A stretch of DNA of 64,000 bases from Arcobacter acticola (GTDB taxonomy: Bacteria; Campylobacterota; Campylobacteria; Campylobacterales; Arcobacteraceae), in the NCBI RefSeq assembly GCF_013177675.1, contig NZ_CP042652.1, positions 2,666,001 to 2,730,000 of the forward strand. The letters are read 5' to 3'. How positions within the stretch are numbered: the stretch's first letter is position 1; the number at the start of each line of letters is the position of its first letter. Positions 55,052 to 64,000 of this stretch are shown here, piece by piece. Below the pieces are notes generated by a model. It was not told where the DNA came from. It did not search any database and was given only the letters and a program-made list of their open reading frames with translations. The position numbers and the translations under genes were made by a program.

Positions 55052-56253
55052 TCGTTGTCGTCCTCAATTACTAAAGCTTTAACACCTGGTAAAATTTTAC
55101 CTTCGATTAACTCTAAAGAAGCTCCCCCACCTGTTGATATAAATGTCATTTCATCTTCGTCACCTGTAACTCTTACAAGGTCAGCTGTATCTCCTCCACC
55201 TACTACTGTTGTAGCAAATGATGATGCAACTGCATGGGAAATTTTTGTACTTCCTTTTGCAAATTTATCCATTTCATAAACACCCATTGGTCCATTCCAT
55301 AAAATAGTGTTTGCATCTTGTAAAGCTTCTGAGAATAATAAAGCACTTGCAGGTCCAATATCAAGTCCCATCCAATCTTTTGGTATTTCTTGAACAGTTA
55401 CAATTTTTGCTATTGCTTCTGCGTTAAATGCTTCTGCTGCAACAACATCAACTGGTAAATAAAGTTTAACACCTAATTGTTTTGCTTGTTCCATAATTTT
55501 AACAGCTTCTGGAATTAAATCTTCTTCAACTAAAGAGTTACCAATTTCATGTCCTAAAGCTTTTAAGAATGTAAATGCCATTCCTCCACCAATAATGATT
55601 TTATCTACTTTTGGTACTAGATTGTGTAATGCTTCTAATTTTCCTGAAACTTTTGATCCACCAACAATTGATATAAAAGGTCTTTTTGGATTATGAACAA
55701 TATGATGGAAAAACTTAATTTCTTTTGCCATCAAAAATCCTGCAGCTTTATGCTCCATATCAAAATATTTGGCAATCCCTTCAACTGATGAGTGGGCTCT
55801 ATGAGAAACTCCAAAAGCATCATTAATATAAACATCTGCCATTGAAGCTAATTTAGAACTTAATTCCTCATCATTTGTAGTTTCACCTTTTTCAAATCTC
55901 ATATTTTCTAATAATAAAATTTCACCAGCTTGTAATTCTTTTGCCATTTGTATTGTTTCGTCACAAATAATACTTGGAGCCATTTTTATTTCTTGTTTTA
56001 AAAGAGTATGTAATCTTTTTGCAATTGGTTGTAATGAGAATTCTTCTTCAAATCCACCTTTTGGTCTTCCAAAATGTGAAGCTAAAATAACTGCACAATC
56101 ATTGTCAATACAATATCTAATAGTATTTAACGCACTTCTAATTCTTCTATCATCAGTAATATTATTGTACTCATCCATTGGTACATTAAAATCACATCTA
56201 ATGAAAATTTTCTTTCCTGATATATCAATATTTTTAATTTCTTGTAATTTCAA
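55048..56253 (-). CDS. pgk: Phosphoglycerate kinase
   Basis: The 401-residue protein has [45 protein letters not shown] and [11 protein letters not shown] plus the end [21 protein letters not shown]. It makes ATP from 1,3-bisphosphoglycerate (or the reverse in gluconeogenesis). 19 bases from gap. Confidence 0.98.
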
Positions 56254-56272
56254 AATGCTTCCTTAGTTAAAA

Positions 56273-57268
56273 TTATTTAGTTGCTACGTGAATACCCATT
56301 TCTACAAGTCTTGTAGAGTATCCCCATTCATTGTCATACCATGATAATACTTTTACCATATTTCCACCGATTACTTGAATAGTATCTATTGGAACTACCG
56401 TTGATAATGTTTCACCATTAAAATCAGAACTTACTCTGTACTCTTCATCAACACCTAAAATACCTTTTAATTTTCCAGTACTAGCATTTTTGAATTCTTC
56501 AATTACTTCAGCAGCAGTAACAGATTTATTTAAAGTAACTGTTAAATCTACTAATGAAACATTTGGAGTTGGTACTCTAATTGCTTGACCATTTAATTTT
56601 CCATTTAAGTGAGGCATTACTTTTCCAATAGCTTTCGCAGCTCCTGTACTTGATGGAGTTAAGTTAGTAGCTCCGGCTCTTCCTTTTCTTGGATCTTTTT
56701 TATCTTTACCATCTAAGATAGGTTGTGAGCTTGTATATGAGTGAATAGTTGTCATTAAACCTTTCTCAATTCCAAATGCATCATCAAGTACACGTGCAAC
56801 TGGTGCTAAACCATTTGTAGTACAAGAAGCATTTGAAACAATTGGTTCACCTGCATATTTATCTTCATTTGCACCAAGTACAAATGTAGGGGTATCATCA
56901 TTTGCAGGAGCACTCATAACAACTTTTTTAACACCATTGTCAATATACGCTTGAACAGATTCTTTAGTTAAGAAAGCACCCGTACACTCTAAAACTACAT
57001 CTGCACCATATGATGCAAAATCTAGTTTAGCAGGTTCTCTTTCATTTAATAATTTAGCTTTATCGTTACCAATATAAATATATCCATCTTCAACTTTTAT
57101 ATCTTGTCGAGGACCATGAACAGTATCATATTTTAGATTATATTGAATCATTTCTTCACTACCACTAGCATTTACAGCAACTAATTCAACATCATTTCTA
57201 CTTGCAACAATTCTTGCAACACATCTACCAATTCTACCCAAACCATTTATTGCAACTTTAACAGCCAT
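56273..57268 (-). CDS. gap: Glyceraldehyde-3-phosphate dehydrogenase
   Basis: The 331-residue protein has the NAD motif INGLGRIGRCVARI, the active-site Cys in VSNASCTTNGLAP, and the C-terminal WYDNEWGYSTRLVEM. First gene of the gap-pgk-tpiA-fabI run. Divergent from nadD across ~90 bases. Confidence 0.97.
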   Translation of the reverse strand: MAVKVAINGLGRIGRCVARIVASRNDVELVAVNASGSEEMIQYNLKYDTVHGPRQDIKVEDGYIYIGNDKAKLLNEREPAKLDFASYGADVVLECTGAFLTKESVQAYIDNGVKKVVMSAPANDDTPTFVLGANEDKYAGEPIVSNASCTTNGLAPVARVLDDAFGIEKGLMTTIHSYTSSQPILDGKDKKDPRKGRAGATNLTPSSTGAAKAIGKVMPHLNGKLNGQAIRVPTPNVSLVDLTVTLNKSVTAAEVIEEFKNASTGKLKGILGVDEEYRVSSDFNGETLSTVVPIDTIQVIGGNMVKVLSWYDNEWGYSTRLVEMGIHVATK

Positions 57269-57356
57269 ATTTTCCCTTTATATAAATCTAAGTGTAGATA
57301 TTTTATCGAAAAATTGCTATAATAATATTTAAGTATATTACAAAGGTTTTAAATAG

Positions 57357-57899
57357 GTGCGAATTGCAATATTTGGTGGAAGTTTTGACCCATTACATTT
57401 GGCACATGTTGCTATTGTACAAAATGCATTGAACAAACTAGATATTGATAAATTAATTGTCGTTCCTACTTATCTAAACCCTTTCAAAAGTAGCTTTTAT
57501 TTAGATCCACAAACTAGATTTGAATTATTAAAAAAAGTTTTTATAAAATTTGAACAAGTTGAAGTTTCCAATTATGAAATAAATCAACTGGCTCCAAGTT
57601 ATTCTATTAATACTGTAAATTATTTAAAAGATTTATATAATCCATCAAAGATTTATCTAATCATTGGTGAAGATAATATGGAAAATTTAGAAAAATGGTA
57701 TAAGTATGATGAATTAAAAAAACTTGTAGAATTTGTAATTGCTTCTAGAGCTGGATTTGAATCAAAAAAAGCTAACGAGTTTAAATGTTTGGATATAAAT
57801 ATTGATATTAGTTCAACACAACTAAGAGAAAAAATCAATTTAGATTATATTCCAAGAGAAATTAAAGATGATATATTAAATCTTAACAAAAAAAGGTAA
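57357..57899 (+). CDS. nadD: Nicotinate-nucleotide adenylyltransferase
   Basis: A 180-residue protein starting at GTG with the nucleotidyltransferase motif IAIFGGSFDPLHLAHVAIV and the C-terminal ISSTQLREKI (ISST-x-x-R). It adenylates nicotinate mononucleotide in NAD synthesis, the step after NadC (10.7 kb). rsfS follows 5 bases later. Confidence 0.96.
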   Translation: MRIAIFGGSFDPLHLAHVAIVQNALNKLDIDKLIVVPTYLNPFKSSFYLDPQTRFELLKKVFIKFEQVEVSNYEINQLAPSYSINTVNYLKDLYNPSKIYLIIGEDNMENLEKWYKYDELKKLVEFVIASRAGFESKKANEFKCLDINIDISSTQLREKINLDYIPREIKDDILNLNKKR

Positions 57900-57904
57900 A
57901 GTTT

Positions 57905-58234
57905 TTGAGCACTAGATTAGAAAACATTAAAAAAATATTAGATGACAAAAAAGCGGAAAATATAGAAATTATTGATTTAAGATCAAAAGACTATATAGTT
58001 GATTATGTTGTAATTGCTACAACATTAAATCCAAAACATGGATATGCATTATTAAACTACTTAAGAACTGATTTAAAACCAACAGGTGAAGAATTTTTAA
58101 GAGTAGATGAAGATGATGAATGGACTATTATTGATTTAGGTGATATGTTTATTCACTTAATGAGTGAAAATTATAGAAAAAAATATTCACTTGAAGATTT
58201 TTTATCTAAATTAGGTACAAAAGAAGAGGAATAA
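57905..58234 (+). CDS. rsfS: Ribosome silencing factor RsfS
   Basis: A 109-residue protein at TTG start: MSTRLENIKKILDDKKAENIEIIDLRSKDYIVDYVVIATTL and GDMFIHLMSENYRKKYSLEDF. RsfS binds L14 and blocks subunit joining when nutrients fall. nadD-rsfS is a conserved pair. Confidence 0.95.
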   Translation: MSTRLENIKKILDDKKAENIEIIDLRSKDYIVDYVVIATTLNPKHGYALLNYLRTDLKPTGEEFLRVDEDDEWTIIDLGDMFIHLMSENYRKKYSLEDFLSKLGTKEEE

Positions 58235-58235
58235 A

Positions 58236-58260
58236 AAAAGGAGAGAATTTACTTCTCTCC
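58236..58260. terminator. Bidirectional terminator between rsfS and the argS operon
   Basis: Stem GGAGAGAA/TTCTCTCC around TTTAC, overlapping the stop of the 40-residue gene, with an A7 on the left (a T7 tract for the minus strand). Confidence 0.85.
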
Positions 58261-58371
58261 TCCTTTCATAATTTTGTTGTAATTTCCAGCAGCATCTCTT
58301 GCACCGCCCATATTGTCTGTATAAATTGCATAACCAACAATTATAACTAAAATTAATATTACCCATTTCAT
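58249..58371 (-). CDS. 40-residue membrane protein coupled to argS
   Basis: ATG overlaps the argS stop (TAATG). The product starts MKWVILILVIIVGYAIYTDN and continues MGGARDAAGNYNKIMKGGEK: one N-terminal membrane span and a short hydrophilic tail. Its stop lies inside the operon terminator, so it fills the space exactly, supporting real translation. No function can be given. It is too short for many gene finders. Confidence 0.68.
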   Translation of the reverse strand: MKWVILILVIIVGYAIYTDNMGGARDAAGNYNKIMKGGEK

Positions 58372-59960
58372 TACATTATCTCCTTAGCTTTTATTCCTAA
58401 TAATGATAATCCAACATTTATGCTTAATGATGCAATACTAAGAACTTTTAAATAAGTATTTTGCTCATCACTACCTATTACCTTATGTTCATTGTAGAAC
58501 TTATGTATGCTTGAAGCTAATGAATATAAATATTCAGTAATTTTTTGCATATCTCTTTTTGTAAAGGCTTCATTTAAAATTGATTCTAAAAGTAAAGATT
58601 CATAAACTAAGTTTAATCCATCTTGATTTAAACCTTCAAAACTTATATCTTTTATATCTTCAAAAGTAATTCCAGCTTTAACAAAAACCTGATTGATTCT
58701 TGCATGTGCATAATTAATATAAAAAATTGGATTAGATGAATCTTGATTTTTCAACATATCAATATCAAACTCTAAATGTGTATCACTTTTTCTTGTTAAA
58801 AATATAAATCTTAAAGCATCTGATCCTATCTCTTCTGTGATATCAGACATCAAAATAACATTACCAGCACGCTTACTCATTTTATAAGGCTCACCACCTT
58901 TTAAAAGTTGAACCATTTGAGAAAGAATTACTTCAAGTTTTGAAGAATCAAAACCTGTAAATTCAATTGCAGCTTTAACCCTTGTTATATATCCATGATG
59001 ATCAGCACCCCAAATATTTATATACTTATCAAATGGTCTATCAAATTTATTTTTATGATAAATTATATCACCTGCAAGATATGTAGGTATTCCATTGTCT
59101 CTTACAACAACTCTATCTGAATCATCACCATAAGCAGTTGATTTAAGATAAATCTTTTCATCTTTTTCATAAAGTGAACCATTTTTTTCTAAAACTTCTT
59201 TTGTACTATCCCAAGATGGATATAAAGATTTTTCAGAAACAAAATTATCAAATTCTATACCTAAATCTTTTAAATCTTTAATTATGATATCCATAACTAA
59301 ATCTTTTGAAAAGAATGCTATATCTTTATATTTTGATTCATCATAAATGATTTCTTTTCCAAACTTTTGAATTACTACATTGGCAATATCAATTAGATAA
59401 TCACCTCTATAATAAGTTTCTGGATATTCAACTGTTTCATTAAATATAAAATCTCTTGCAGCTAAACATACAGATAAACCTAAAAGATCCATTTGTGCAC
59501 CAGCATCATTGATATAATATTCTGTTGTAATATCATAACCTAGATATTTTCCAACACGAGCAAGTGAATCACCTGCAATTGCTCCTCTTGCATGACCTAT
59601 ATGTAAAGGTCCAGTTGGATTTGCAGAAACATACTCTAATAGAATTTTTTCATTTTTTTTATCTTGTCTTGCATAATCATTTCTATTTGATAATGCATCA
59701 TCCACTAATGATTGTAAAAATGAAGTTGATAGTTTAAAGTTTATGAAACCTTTTACCGCTTCCACTTTTTCAAACATTGAACAGTTTTCAAACTTTAAAA
59801 CTAATTCATCAGCAATAGTCATAGGTGATTTTTTTAATTCTTTAGCCAAAGAAAATGCAACGGGAGTTGCATAATGACCAAAAGAAATATCTTTTGGTTT
59901 TTCTAAGACTACACTTGTATTTAAAGTTTTTTCAATAAATTCTTTTACTAAATTTTGCAA
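58371..59960 (-). CDS. argS: Arginyl-tRNA synthetase
   Basis: The 529-residue class I synthetase has the HIGH motif as SANPTGPLHIGHARGAIAGD and KMSK-like YKMSKRAGNVILMSDITEEIG, and the DALR anticodon-binding C-terminus (HKFYNEHKVIG). Slightly shorter than E. coli ArgS (577). Overlaps a 40-residue gene downstream; tatA is 9 bases upstream. Confidence 0.97.
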   Translation of the reverse strand: MQNLVKEFIEKTLNTSVVLEKPKDISFGHYATPVAFSLAKELKKSPMTIADELVLKFENCSMFEKVEAVKGFINFKLSTSFLQSLVDDALSNRNDYARQDKKNEKILLEYVSANPTGPLHIGHARGAIAGDSLARVGKYLGYDITTEYYINDAGAQMDLLGLSVCLAARDFIFNETVEYPETYYRGDYLIDIANVVIQKFGKEIIYDESKYKDIAFFSKDLVMDIIIKDLKDLGIEFDNFVSEKSLYPSWDSTKEVLEKNGSLYEKDEKIYLKSTAYGDDSDRVVVRDNGIPTYLAGDIIYHKNKFDRPFDKYINIWGADHHGYITRVKAAIEFTGFDSSKLEVILSQMVQLLKGGEPYKMSKRAGNVILMSDITEEIGSDALRFIFLTRKSDTHLEFDIDMLKNQDSSNPIFYINYAHARINQVFVKAGITFEDIKDISFEGLNQDGLNLVYESLLLESILNEAFTKRDMQKITEYLYSLASSIHKFYNEHKVIGSDEQNTYLKVLSIASLSINVGLSLLGIKAKEIM

Positions 59961-59969
59961 TACTTTCTC

Positions 59970-60200
59970 TTATACTTGTTTTGATTCATTTTTATCAGCA
60001 GTAGTAGCTTCTGATTTTTTTTCAAGTTCATCTGATTTTTTAACTTCAGCAACTTCATCTTCATCATCTTTTACAGCTTTTTTGAAGTTCTTAATTCCAG
60101 AACCTAAACCTTTTGCTAATTCTGGTATTTTCTTACCACCAAACAATAATAAAACTACGAACGCAATTAATAACCACTCCATACCACCAGGCATACTCAT
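59970..60200 (-). CDS. tatA: Sec-independent translocase subunit TatA
   Basis: A 76-residue protein with N-terminal span [37 protein letters not shown] (FGxKKxPELA motif and amphipathic helix) and an acidic tail. TatA forms the variable pore of twin-arginine export of folded proteins. The gene order tatA-argS is conserved in this phylum as far as I recall. Confidence 0.93.
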   Translation of the reverse strand: MSMPGGMEWLLIAFVVLLLFGGKKIPELAKGLGSGIKNFKKAVKDDEDEVAEVKKSDELEKKSEATTADKNESKQV

Positions 60201-60266
60201 GACTTATCCTTCTAATGAATTTTGCGAATATTATAACTATATAATGCTTAAAGAATTTTTGAAAGA

Positions 60267-60653
60267 CTATTTTAAAATGTAATGGATTAGTTTATAGCCA
60301 CTACCTGCTGCAATAATTGTGCCAAATAAATTTAATGCAATATTTGTAAGTGCTAGGTAAATTGAAGTACCAAATAGTAAATAAGATTCAATAGCAAAAG
60401 TGGAATATGTAGTTAAAGCACCTAAAAAACCTGTTGTAAGAAATGCTTTTAGATTTACTGAAACCGTATAATGTGAGAAATAGGCAAATAAAATCCCTAT
60501 TATAAAAGAGCCTATGAGATTAACAAGAAGAATTCCTAAAGGAAATTCTATAGGTATATGTTTATTTGTAAAGTGTACAGCATAAGCTCTAGCAATTGCT
60601 CCTAGAAATCCTCCAAGACCAATAGCTAAAATTGTTTGCCAACTAAGAGACAT
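60267..60653 (-). CDS. crcB: Fluoride channel FluC/CrcB
   Basis: A 128-residue four-span protein: GLGGFLGAIARAYAV (Gly-Arg signature), PLGILLVNLIGSFIIGI, TTGFLGALTTYSTFAIE (the Na+/F- site loop). It exports fluoride. Overlaps plsC by 11 bases. No fluoride riboswitch is seen upstream. Confidence 0.93.
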   Translation of the reverse strand: MSLSWQTILAIGLGGFLGAIARAYAVHFTNKHIPIEFPLGILLVNLIGSFIIGILFAYFSHYTVSVNLKAFLTTGFLGALTTYSTFAIESYLLFGTSIYLALTNIALNLFGTIIAAGSGYKLIHYILK

Positions 60654-61329
60654 AGTTCTTATACTCTTTATTAAAAGTTTCTTTCATATTTTCTTCTGTT
60701 TGTTCAAACCAATCTGTTGTTTTATCAGCTTGAATAGGATCTAAAAAAACAACTTTTACAATTCCAGGAGATGCTTTTAAACTTTTTGAATCAACAATAT
60801 TTCTTGTATTAAACAAAACAATTGGTTGTACTTTTAGATTATATTTATTTGCAATCATCTTAGCACCTGGTCTAAAACTTAACATTTTAGTGCCATCACT
60901 TCTTGTACCTTCTGGAAACATAGCAATTGGTCTTTTTTTATCAAGTCTATCTTTTGCTTCTTTTAAAAGGTGAATTAAACCTGCTTTATTTTCCCTATCT
61001 ACACTTATCATTTTTGGAGCTTTTATGATATGTCCAAAGAAGAAAAGATCTGCTATCTCTTTTTTTGCAACCCATGCTAAATCTCTATTATGAATATGTT
61101 CTATTACAATAATATCGAGTAAAGATTGATGATTCATTAAAACCATATCACATGAATTATCTAATTTTCCTTCTGTTTCTATTTTAATACCTAAAAGAAA
61201 AATTTGAAAAGACATCCATGCTTTTATTACTTTATGAGTATGCTTTCTAAATGTGTACATTAGAATAACAGTGATTGCTACTGTAATTGAAAATTGTATT
61301 AAAAGTATGATTCCTCTAATTCGTTTCAA
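60643..61329 (-). CDS. plsC: 1-acyl-sn-glycerol-3-phosphate acyltransferase
   Basis: The 228-residue protein has an N-terminal span, the catalytic NHQSLLDIIV (HX4D), MFPEGTRSDG (block III) and PIVLFNTRNI. It makes phosphatidic acid, next step after PlsY (12.7 kb). Overlaps the BatD-like gene by 14 bases. Confidence 0.93.
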   Translation of the reverse strand: MKRIRGIILLIQFSITVAITVILMYTFRKHTHKVIKAWMSFQIFLLGIKIETEGKLDNSCDMVLMNHQSLLDIIVIEHIHNRDLAWVAKKEIADLFFFGHIIKAPKMISVDRENKAGLIHLLKEAKDRLDKKRPIAMFPEGTRSDGTKMLSFRPGAKMIANKYNLKVQPIVLFNTRNIVDSKSLKASPGIVKVVFLDPIQADKTTDWFEQTEENMKETFNKEYKNYVS

Positions 61330-62386
61330 AACTATCTTCCTTTATCCAACCAATAAAATCATTATCAAGTCCTAGAACTTTTATAAAACCATTTTTTCTT
61401 TGTAAGATTTCAATTTTTTGATCACTGTCAACTTTAAAAAATATAGTTGAATTTTTAGTTGGTAAAATATAAATATATGAATCTTTTTTTACAATTCCCT
61501 TACTATTTGGTAAATTATATAAAAGTGCAACAATAAAAGCTACAAGGGTTAAAGCCATTAATATTTTATTTCTTTTTACTAAAAGTAAAATAAGAAATAG
61601 TACAAAAATTACTATAGAAAATATTTTTTTATATTTCTCAAAATTAGAATCATTTGGATTTAAATCCGTTTGAGTACTAACTAATTCATTTTGCAAAATT
61701 AAAGGAATCTTTACATCTTTAAAACTTTTTGTTGCTAAATTATAATAAGTAAAAACAACTTTTTTCTCATAAATAGGAGTAACAAAATAGTAAACTAGAT
61801 TTTGTGTACCACCATCATCTTTAATATTTGAAACACCTTGTTCACTAATACCTTGCAATTTAAAATCTTCTAAATTTGAGTTTTGCGCATCAACATCAAT
61901 TATTGTTAAAGCTTCTTTATTATTATATTGTTTAGTTTTATAAGCTTTTAATACAAATTTGTCAGCTATTATTCCTGAGAATCTAGTATCTCCTGTACCA
62001 ATATCTGAATATCTAAGTGTAGGGCTTGATAAATCACTAACATCAATTGTAGAACCATTTGACAATAGCTTAACACTAATATTTGGTAATCTAAAATTAC
62101 CTTGCTTTATTTTAAAATAATAACTATTTTCATAAGTATCATTTGATACTTTTCTCCAAGGGCTATTTGGATTTAAAACACTTGCATTTGATGAGTCTGA
62201 AAAAGATGTTGACAAAGTATCAAAATTATTTGTTGTAATTAAAGCTTTAACAATAACTTCTATTTTTTGATTTTTGTATGCTTGATTTGGAACTTTTTTA
62301 TAAGAAAGATATAAATTTTTTGCAGCAAAAAGATTTATAGATAAGAAAATATTTAATAAAATTATTAGATAAAATGTTTTTTTCAT
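61316..62386 (-). CDS. BatD-like membrane protein with C-terminal SH3 domain
   Basis: A 356-residue protein with signal peptide (ending LFAA), periplasmic beta-sandwich regions (YKNQKIEVIVKALITTN; LTIIDVDAQNSNLEDFKLQ), two membrane spans near residues 255-300 (IFSIVIFVLFLILLLV, ILMALTLVAFIVALLY), and a C-terminal SH3b-like part (KDSYIYILPTKNSTIFFKVDSDQKIEILQRKNGFIKVLGLDNDFIGWI). Oxygen-tolerance BatD proteins share the first part; the assignment is tentative. Confidence 0.6.
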   Translation of the reverse strand: MKKTFYLIILLNIFLSINLFAAKNLYLSYKKVPNQAYKNQKIEVIVKALITTNNFDTLSTSFSDSSNASVLNPNSPWRKVSNDTYENSYYFKIKQGNFRLPNISVKLLSNGSTIDVSDLSSPTLRYSDIGTGDTRFSGIIADKFVLKAYKTKQYNNKEALTIIDVDAQNSNLEDFKLQGISEQGVSNIKDDGGTQNLVYYFVTPIYEKKVVFTYYNLATKSFKDVKIPLILQNELVSTQTDLNPNDSNFEKYKKIFSIVIFVLFLILLLVKRNKILMALTLVAFIVALLYNLPNSKGIVKKDSYIYILPTKNSTIFFKVDSDQKIEILQRKNGFIKVLGLDNDFIGWIKEDSFETN

Positions 62387-62391
62387 TTTTC

Positions 62392-62428
62392 TTTTTACAA
62401 AAAGAGAAAAATCTCTTTATTGTAAAAA
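62392..62428 (-). terminator. Terminator after purQ
   Basis: Stem TTTTTACAA/TTGTAAAAA continuing inward to AAAGAGA/TCTCTTT with one bulged A. Overlaps the purQ stop. Confidence 0.75.
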
Positions 62429-63088
62429 ACCTTTCAACATATTAATACCATCTGTTGAGCCTAATAATTCCTCGATTGCACGTTCAGGATGTGGCATTAA
62501 ACCAAAAACATTTTTTTCTTTATTACAAATACCTGCAATATTTGATACTGAACCATTCATGTTTACAACACTACCATTATTATCACAGTATTTTAAAAGG
62601 ATTTGTCCATTTTCTTCTAAATCTTTTAATCCAAGAGAATCAATATAATAATTTCCATCATGGTGAGCTACTGGAATATTTAATACTTCATCTTTTTTTA
62701 ATAACGATAAGAAAGCATTGTCATTATCAACAACTTTTAAAGTATGGAATTTTGAAATAAAATGTAAAGAATCATTTCTTTTCATAGCACCTGGTAATAA
62801 TCCAGCTTCTAATAAAATTTGGAATCCATTACAAATTCCTAATACTTTTCCGCCCTTTGCAGCATAAGCTTGAACAGAATCCATAATAGTTGCAAATCTA
62901 GCAATTGCACCAGATCTTAAATAATCTCCATAAGAAAATCCTCCAGGGATTACTAATAAATCTGTATCTTCAGGAATATTTTTTTCTTTATGCCAAATAA
63001 TTTCTACTTCGCAACCTAATTGCTCAAAAGCGTATTTTGTATCATATTCACAGTTTGTTCCCGGAAATTGTAATACTGAAATTTTCAT
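62417..63088 (-). CDS. purQ: Phosphoribosylformylglycinamidine synthase subunit PurQ
   Basis: The 223-residue class I glutaminase: VIPGGFSYGDYLRSGAIA, nucleophile Cys in VLGICNGFQILLEAGLLPGA, and the C-terminal HPERAIEELLGSTDG. It supplies ammonia to PurL with PurS, encoded 1 base upstream. Confidence 0.97.
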   Translation of the reverse strand: MKISVLQFPGTNCEYDTKYAFEQLGCEVEIIWHKEKNIPEDTDLLVIPGGFSYGDYLRSGAIARFATIMDSVQAYAAKGGKVLGICNGFQILLEAGLLPGAMKRNDSLHFISKFHTLKVVDNDNAFLSLLKKDEVLNIPVAHHDGNYYIDSLGLKDLEENGQILLKYCDNNGSVVNMNGSVSNIAGICNKEKNVFGLMPHPERAIEELLGSTDGINMLKGFLQ

Positions 63089-63089
63089 A

Positions 63090-63335
63090 TTAACCTACTA
63101 TTTCTATATCGTAATCTTCAATAACTGTATTAGCTAAAAGTTTTTGACACATTTTTGTAACTTCTTCTTTTGCTGCTGCTTCATCTGAAGAATTTAATTC
63201 TATAATAATTTGTTTACCAATTCTTACATCTTTAACTAAATCTTTAAAACCTAATGTATCTAACGCATGATGCGTTGCTTTACCTTGATCGTCAAGTACA
63301 CCTTGTTTTAATCCTACATTTACAATTGCTTTCAT
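63090..63335 (-). CDS. purS: Phosphoribosylformylglycinamidine synthase subunit PurS
   Basis: An 81-residue protein: VNVGLKQGVLDDQGKATHHALDTLGF...VRIGKQIIIEL, and ANTVIEDYDIEIV. It joins PurQ and PurL in the three-subunit form of FGAM synthase. 1 base from purQ. A minus-strand TATAAT lies in the gap before it. Confidence 0.95.
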   Translation of the reverse strand: MKAIVNVGLKQGVLDDQGKATHHALDTLGFKDLVKDVRIGKQIIIELNSSDEAAAKEEVTKMCQKLLANTVIEDYDIEIVG

Positions 63336-63424
63336 TTGTCACCTTCAATTTATATTTTTGCGATTATATCTAAAACTGCCTTATAGCATTTTAGACAAGG
63401 AAGTCAATGCTTCCTTTGTTGAAA

Positions 63425-64000
63425 CTATTTACTTAATCTATTTAAGATAGTTGTATATCCACTCAGAATTTTGTCTTTAATAGTTTGAGGAACATTTACT
63501 TCTAATTTTTCACCAGGTTTAAGATCTTTTGATTTTTCTTTCCAGTTATTAGCTTTTCCAAAATCTCTTAAAAGTTGTTTATCCATTGAAATATAATTAG
63601 CCGCATCAAAATCTTCTTTTGAAATAAATCTTGAACTCTCAGGAGTTAATACTTCATCACCTAAAACCCATTCACCTTTTGAGTTAACAAATATTTCAAA
63701 TTTTGTATCAACAACAATAATACCTCTAGCTTCTGCAAATGCTGTGAAATCTTTAAATAACTTTTCAAGACTTGTAACAATTTCAGGAAATTTAATTCTT
63801 ACTTTTTCACTATTTAAAGGTTCATCTTTAATACCTTTAGTTGTAGGAGTAAAGATTGGTGTTTCAAACTTAGACCATTGTGGTAAATCTGAAGGTAAAT
63901 TTAAACCGTATGGATCATTTCCATTTTGACAAGCATCAAATAATGAACCTGTTAAATAGTTTCTATAGATTAATTCAAATTGAACTACTTCTCCATCAAT
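63425..64000 (-). CDS. purC: SAICAR synthetase, C-terminal part (N-terminus off the window)
   Basis: An open minus-strand frame enters at the right edge and stops with TAG at 63425-63427, giving 191 residues. It contains VQFELIYRNYLTGSLFDACQNG, FPEIVTSLEKLFKDFTAFAEARGIIVVDTKFEIF (the PurC D-T-K-F-E-F-G region), LTPESSRFISKEDF, and ends VPQTIKDKILSGYTTILNRLSK. Some parts resemble the longer bacterial/yeast-like PurC. It condenses CAIR with aspartate. It runs toward purS across 89 bases, which contain a hairpin (AAGGAAG...CTTCCTT). Confidence 0.92.
   Translation of the reverse strand: MDGEVVQFELIYRNYLTGSLFDACQNGNDPYGLNLPSDLPQWSKFETPIFTPTTKGIKDEPLNSEKVRIKFPEIVTSLEKLFKDFTAFAEARGIIVVDTKFEIFVNSKGEWVLGDEVLTPESSRFISKEDFDAANYISMDKQLLRDFGKANNWKEKSKDLKPGEKLEVNVPQTIKDKILSGYTTILNRLSK

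Overview
The window reads as chromosome of a low-GC (strongly A/T-biased) member of the Campylobacterota, most likely an Arcobacteraceae species. The reasons are the gene order (infB-rbfA-rimP downstream of ylxR and thrB; lpxC beside an M23 peptidase; ccoNOQP followed by a DUF4006 protein), MOMP/PorA-like porins opening with the LEEAIK-VDVSG signature, and many overlapping minus-strand operons with ATGA/TAATG junctions. This placement is inference from gene content. Most of the 64 kb is core metabolism. I saw no rRNA, no tRNA, no CRISPR array, no prophage and no transposase gene.

Layout: serA (3' part) and efp; a long minus-strand run from ribD through rimP-rbfA-infB-ylxR-thrB-tsaB-lpxC-M23-nrnA-nadC-nadA; plsY-folB (+); then an accessory pocket at 13.6-18.6 kb; prfB (+); an addB-like nuclease gene and the cbb3 oxidase cluster ccoNOQP with its accessory genes (-); smpB-ispE-truB-uvrD (-); a LysR regulator with a GNAT-nitrilase fusion (+); radical SAM-purF-dapB-trxB-trxA (-); alaS (+); three tandem NlpC/P60 lipoproteins at 41.9-44.4 kb with an orphan lipoprotein on the other strand; two transporter-like proteins; maf; dxs-hisC-pheA-lysA; fabI-tpiA-pgk-gap; nadD-rsfS; argS-tatA-fluC-plsC; and purQ-purS-purC (running off the right edge).

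The most interesting content is in the accessory pocket. Two same-strand copies of an apparently structured ~260-nt module (13646-13911 and 18304-18563) bracket two porins, a cytochrome, a YefM-YoeB toxin-antitoxin pair and a porin remnant. Each module has a consensus sigma70 promoter (TTGACA-17-TAAAAT or TATAAT), a predicted ~88-nt RNA ending in a very strong terminator, and, just past the terminator, an SD and a 20-residue hydrophobic ORF resembling Ibs-type type I toxins. The 5' end of each predicted RNA is complementary to the SD/start codon of its own ORF. The RNA's hairpin loop (8 nt) is complementary to the loop of a second hairpin behind the ORF. A third helix joins codons 6-7 to the 3' flank. 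All three pairings are kept in both copies although the sequences differ, with compensatory changes. I infer a type I toxin-antitoxin-like system in which the antitoxin RNA and the toxin mRNA share a promoter and are separated by a terminator. I do not recognise it as a described family.

Both toxin-like insertions sit between direct repeats of the preceding gene's 3' end (folB for the first RNA module, porin for yefM-yoeB), which hints at a shared acquisition route. Other points of note: 11-bp-phased TTAAY repeats upstream of both porins, a 138-bp near-perfectly centred inverted repeat between fabI and lysA, and two very small membrane protein genes (30 and 40 residues) tucked into the cco and argS operons.
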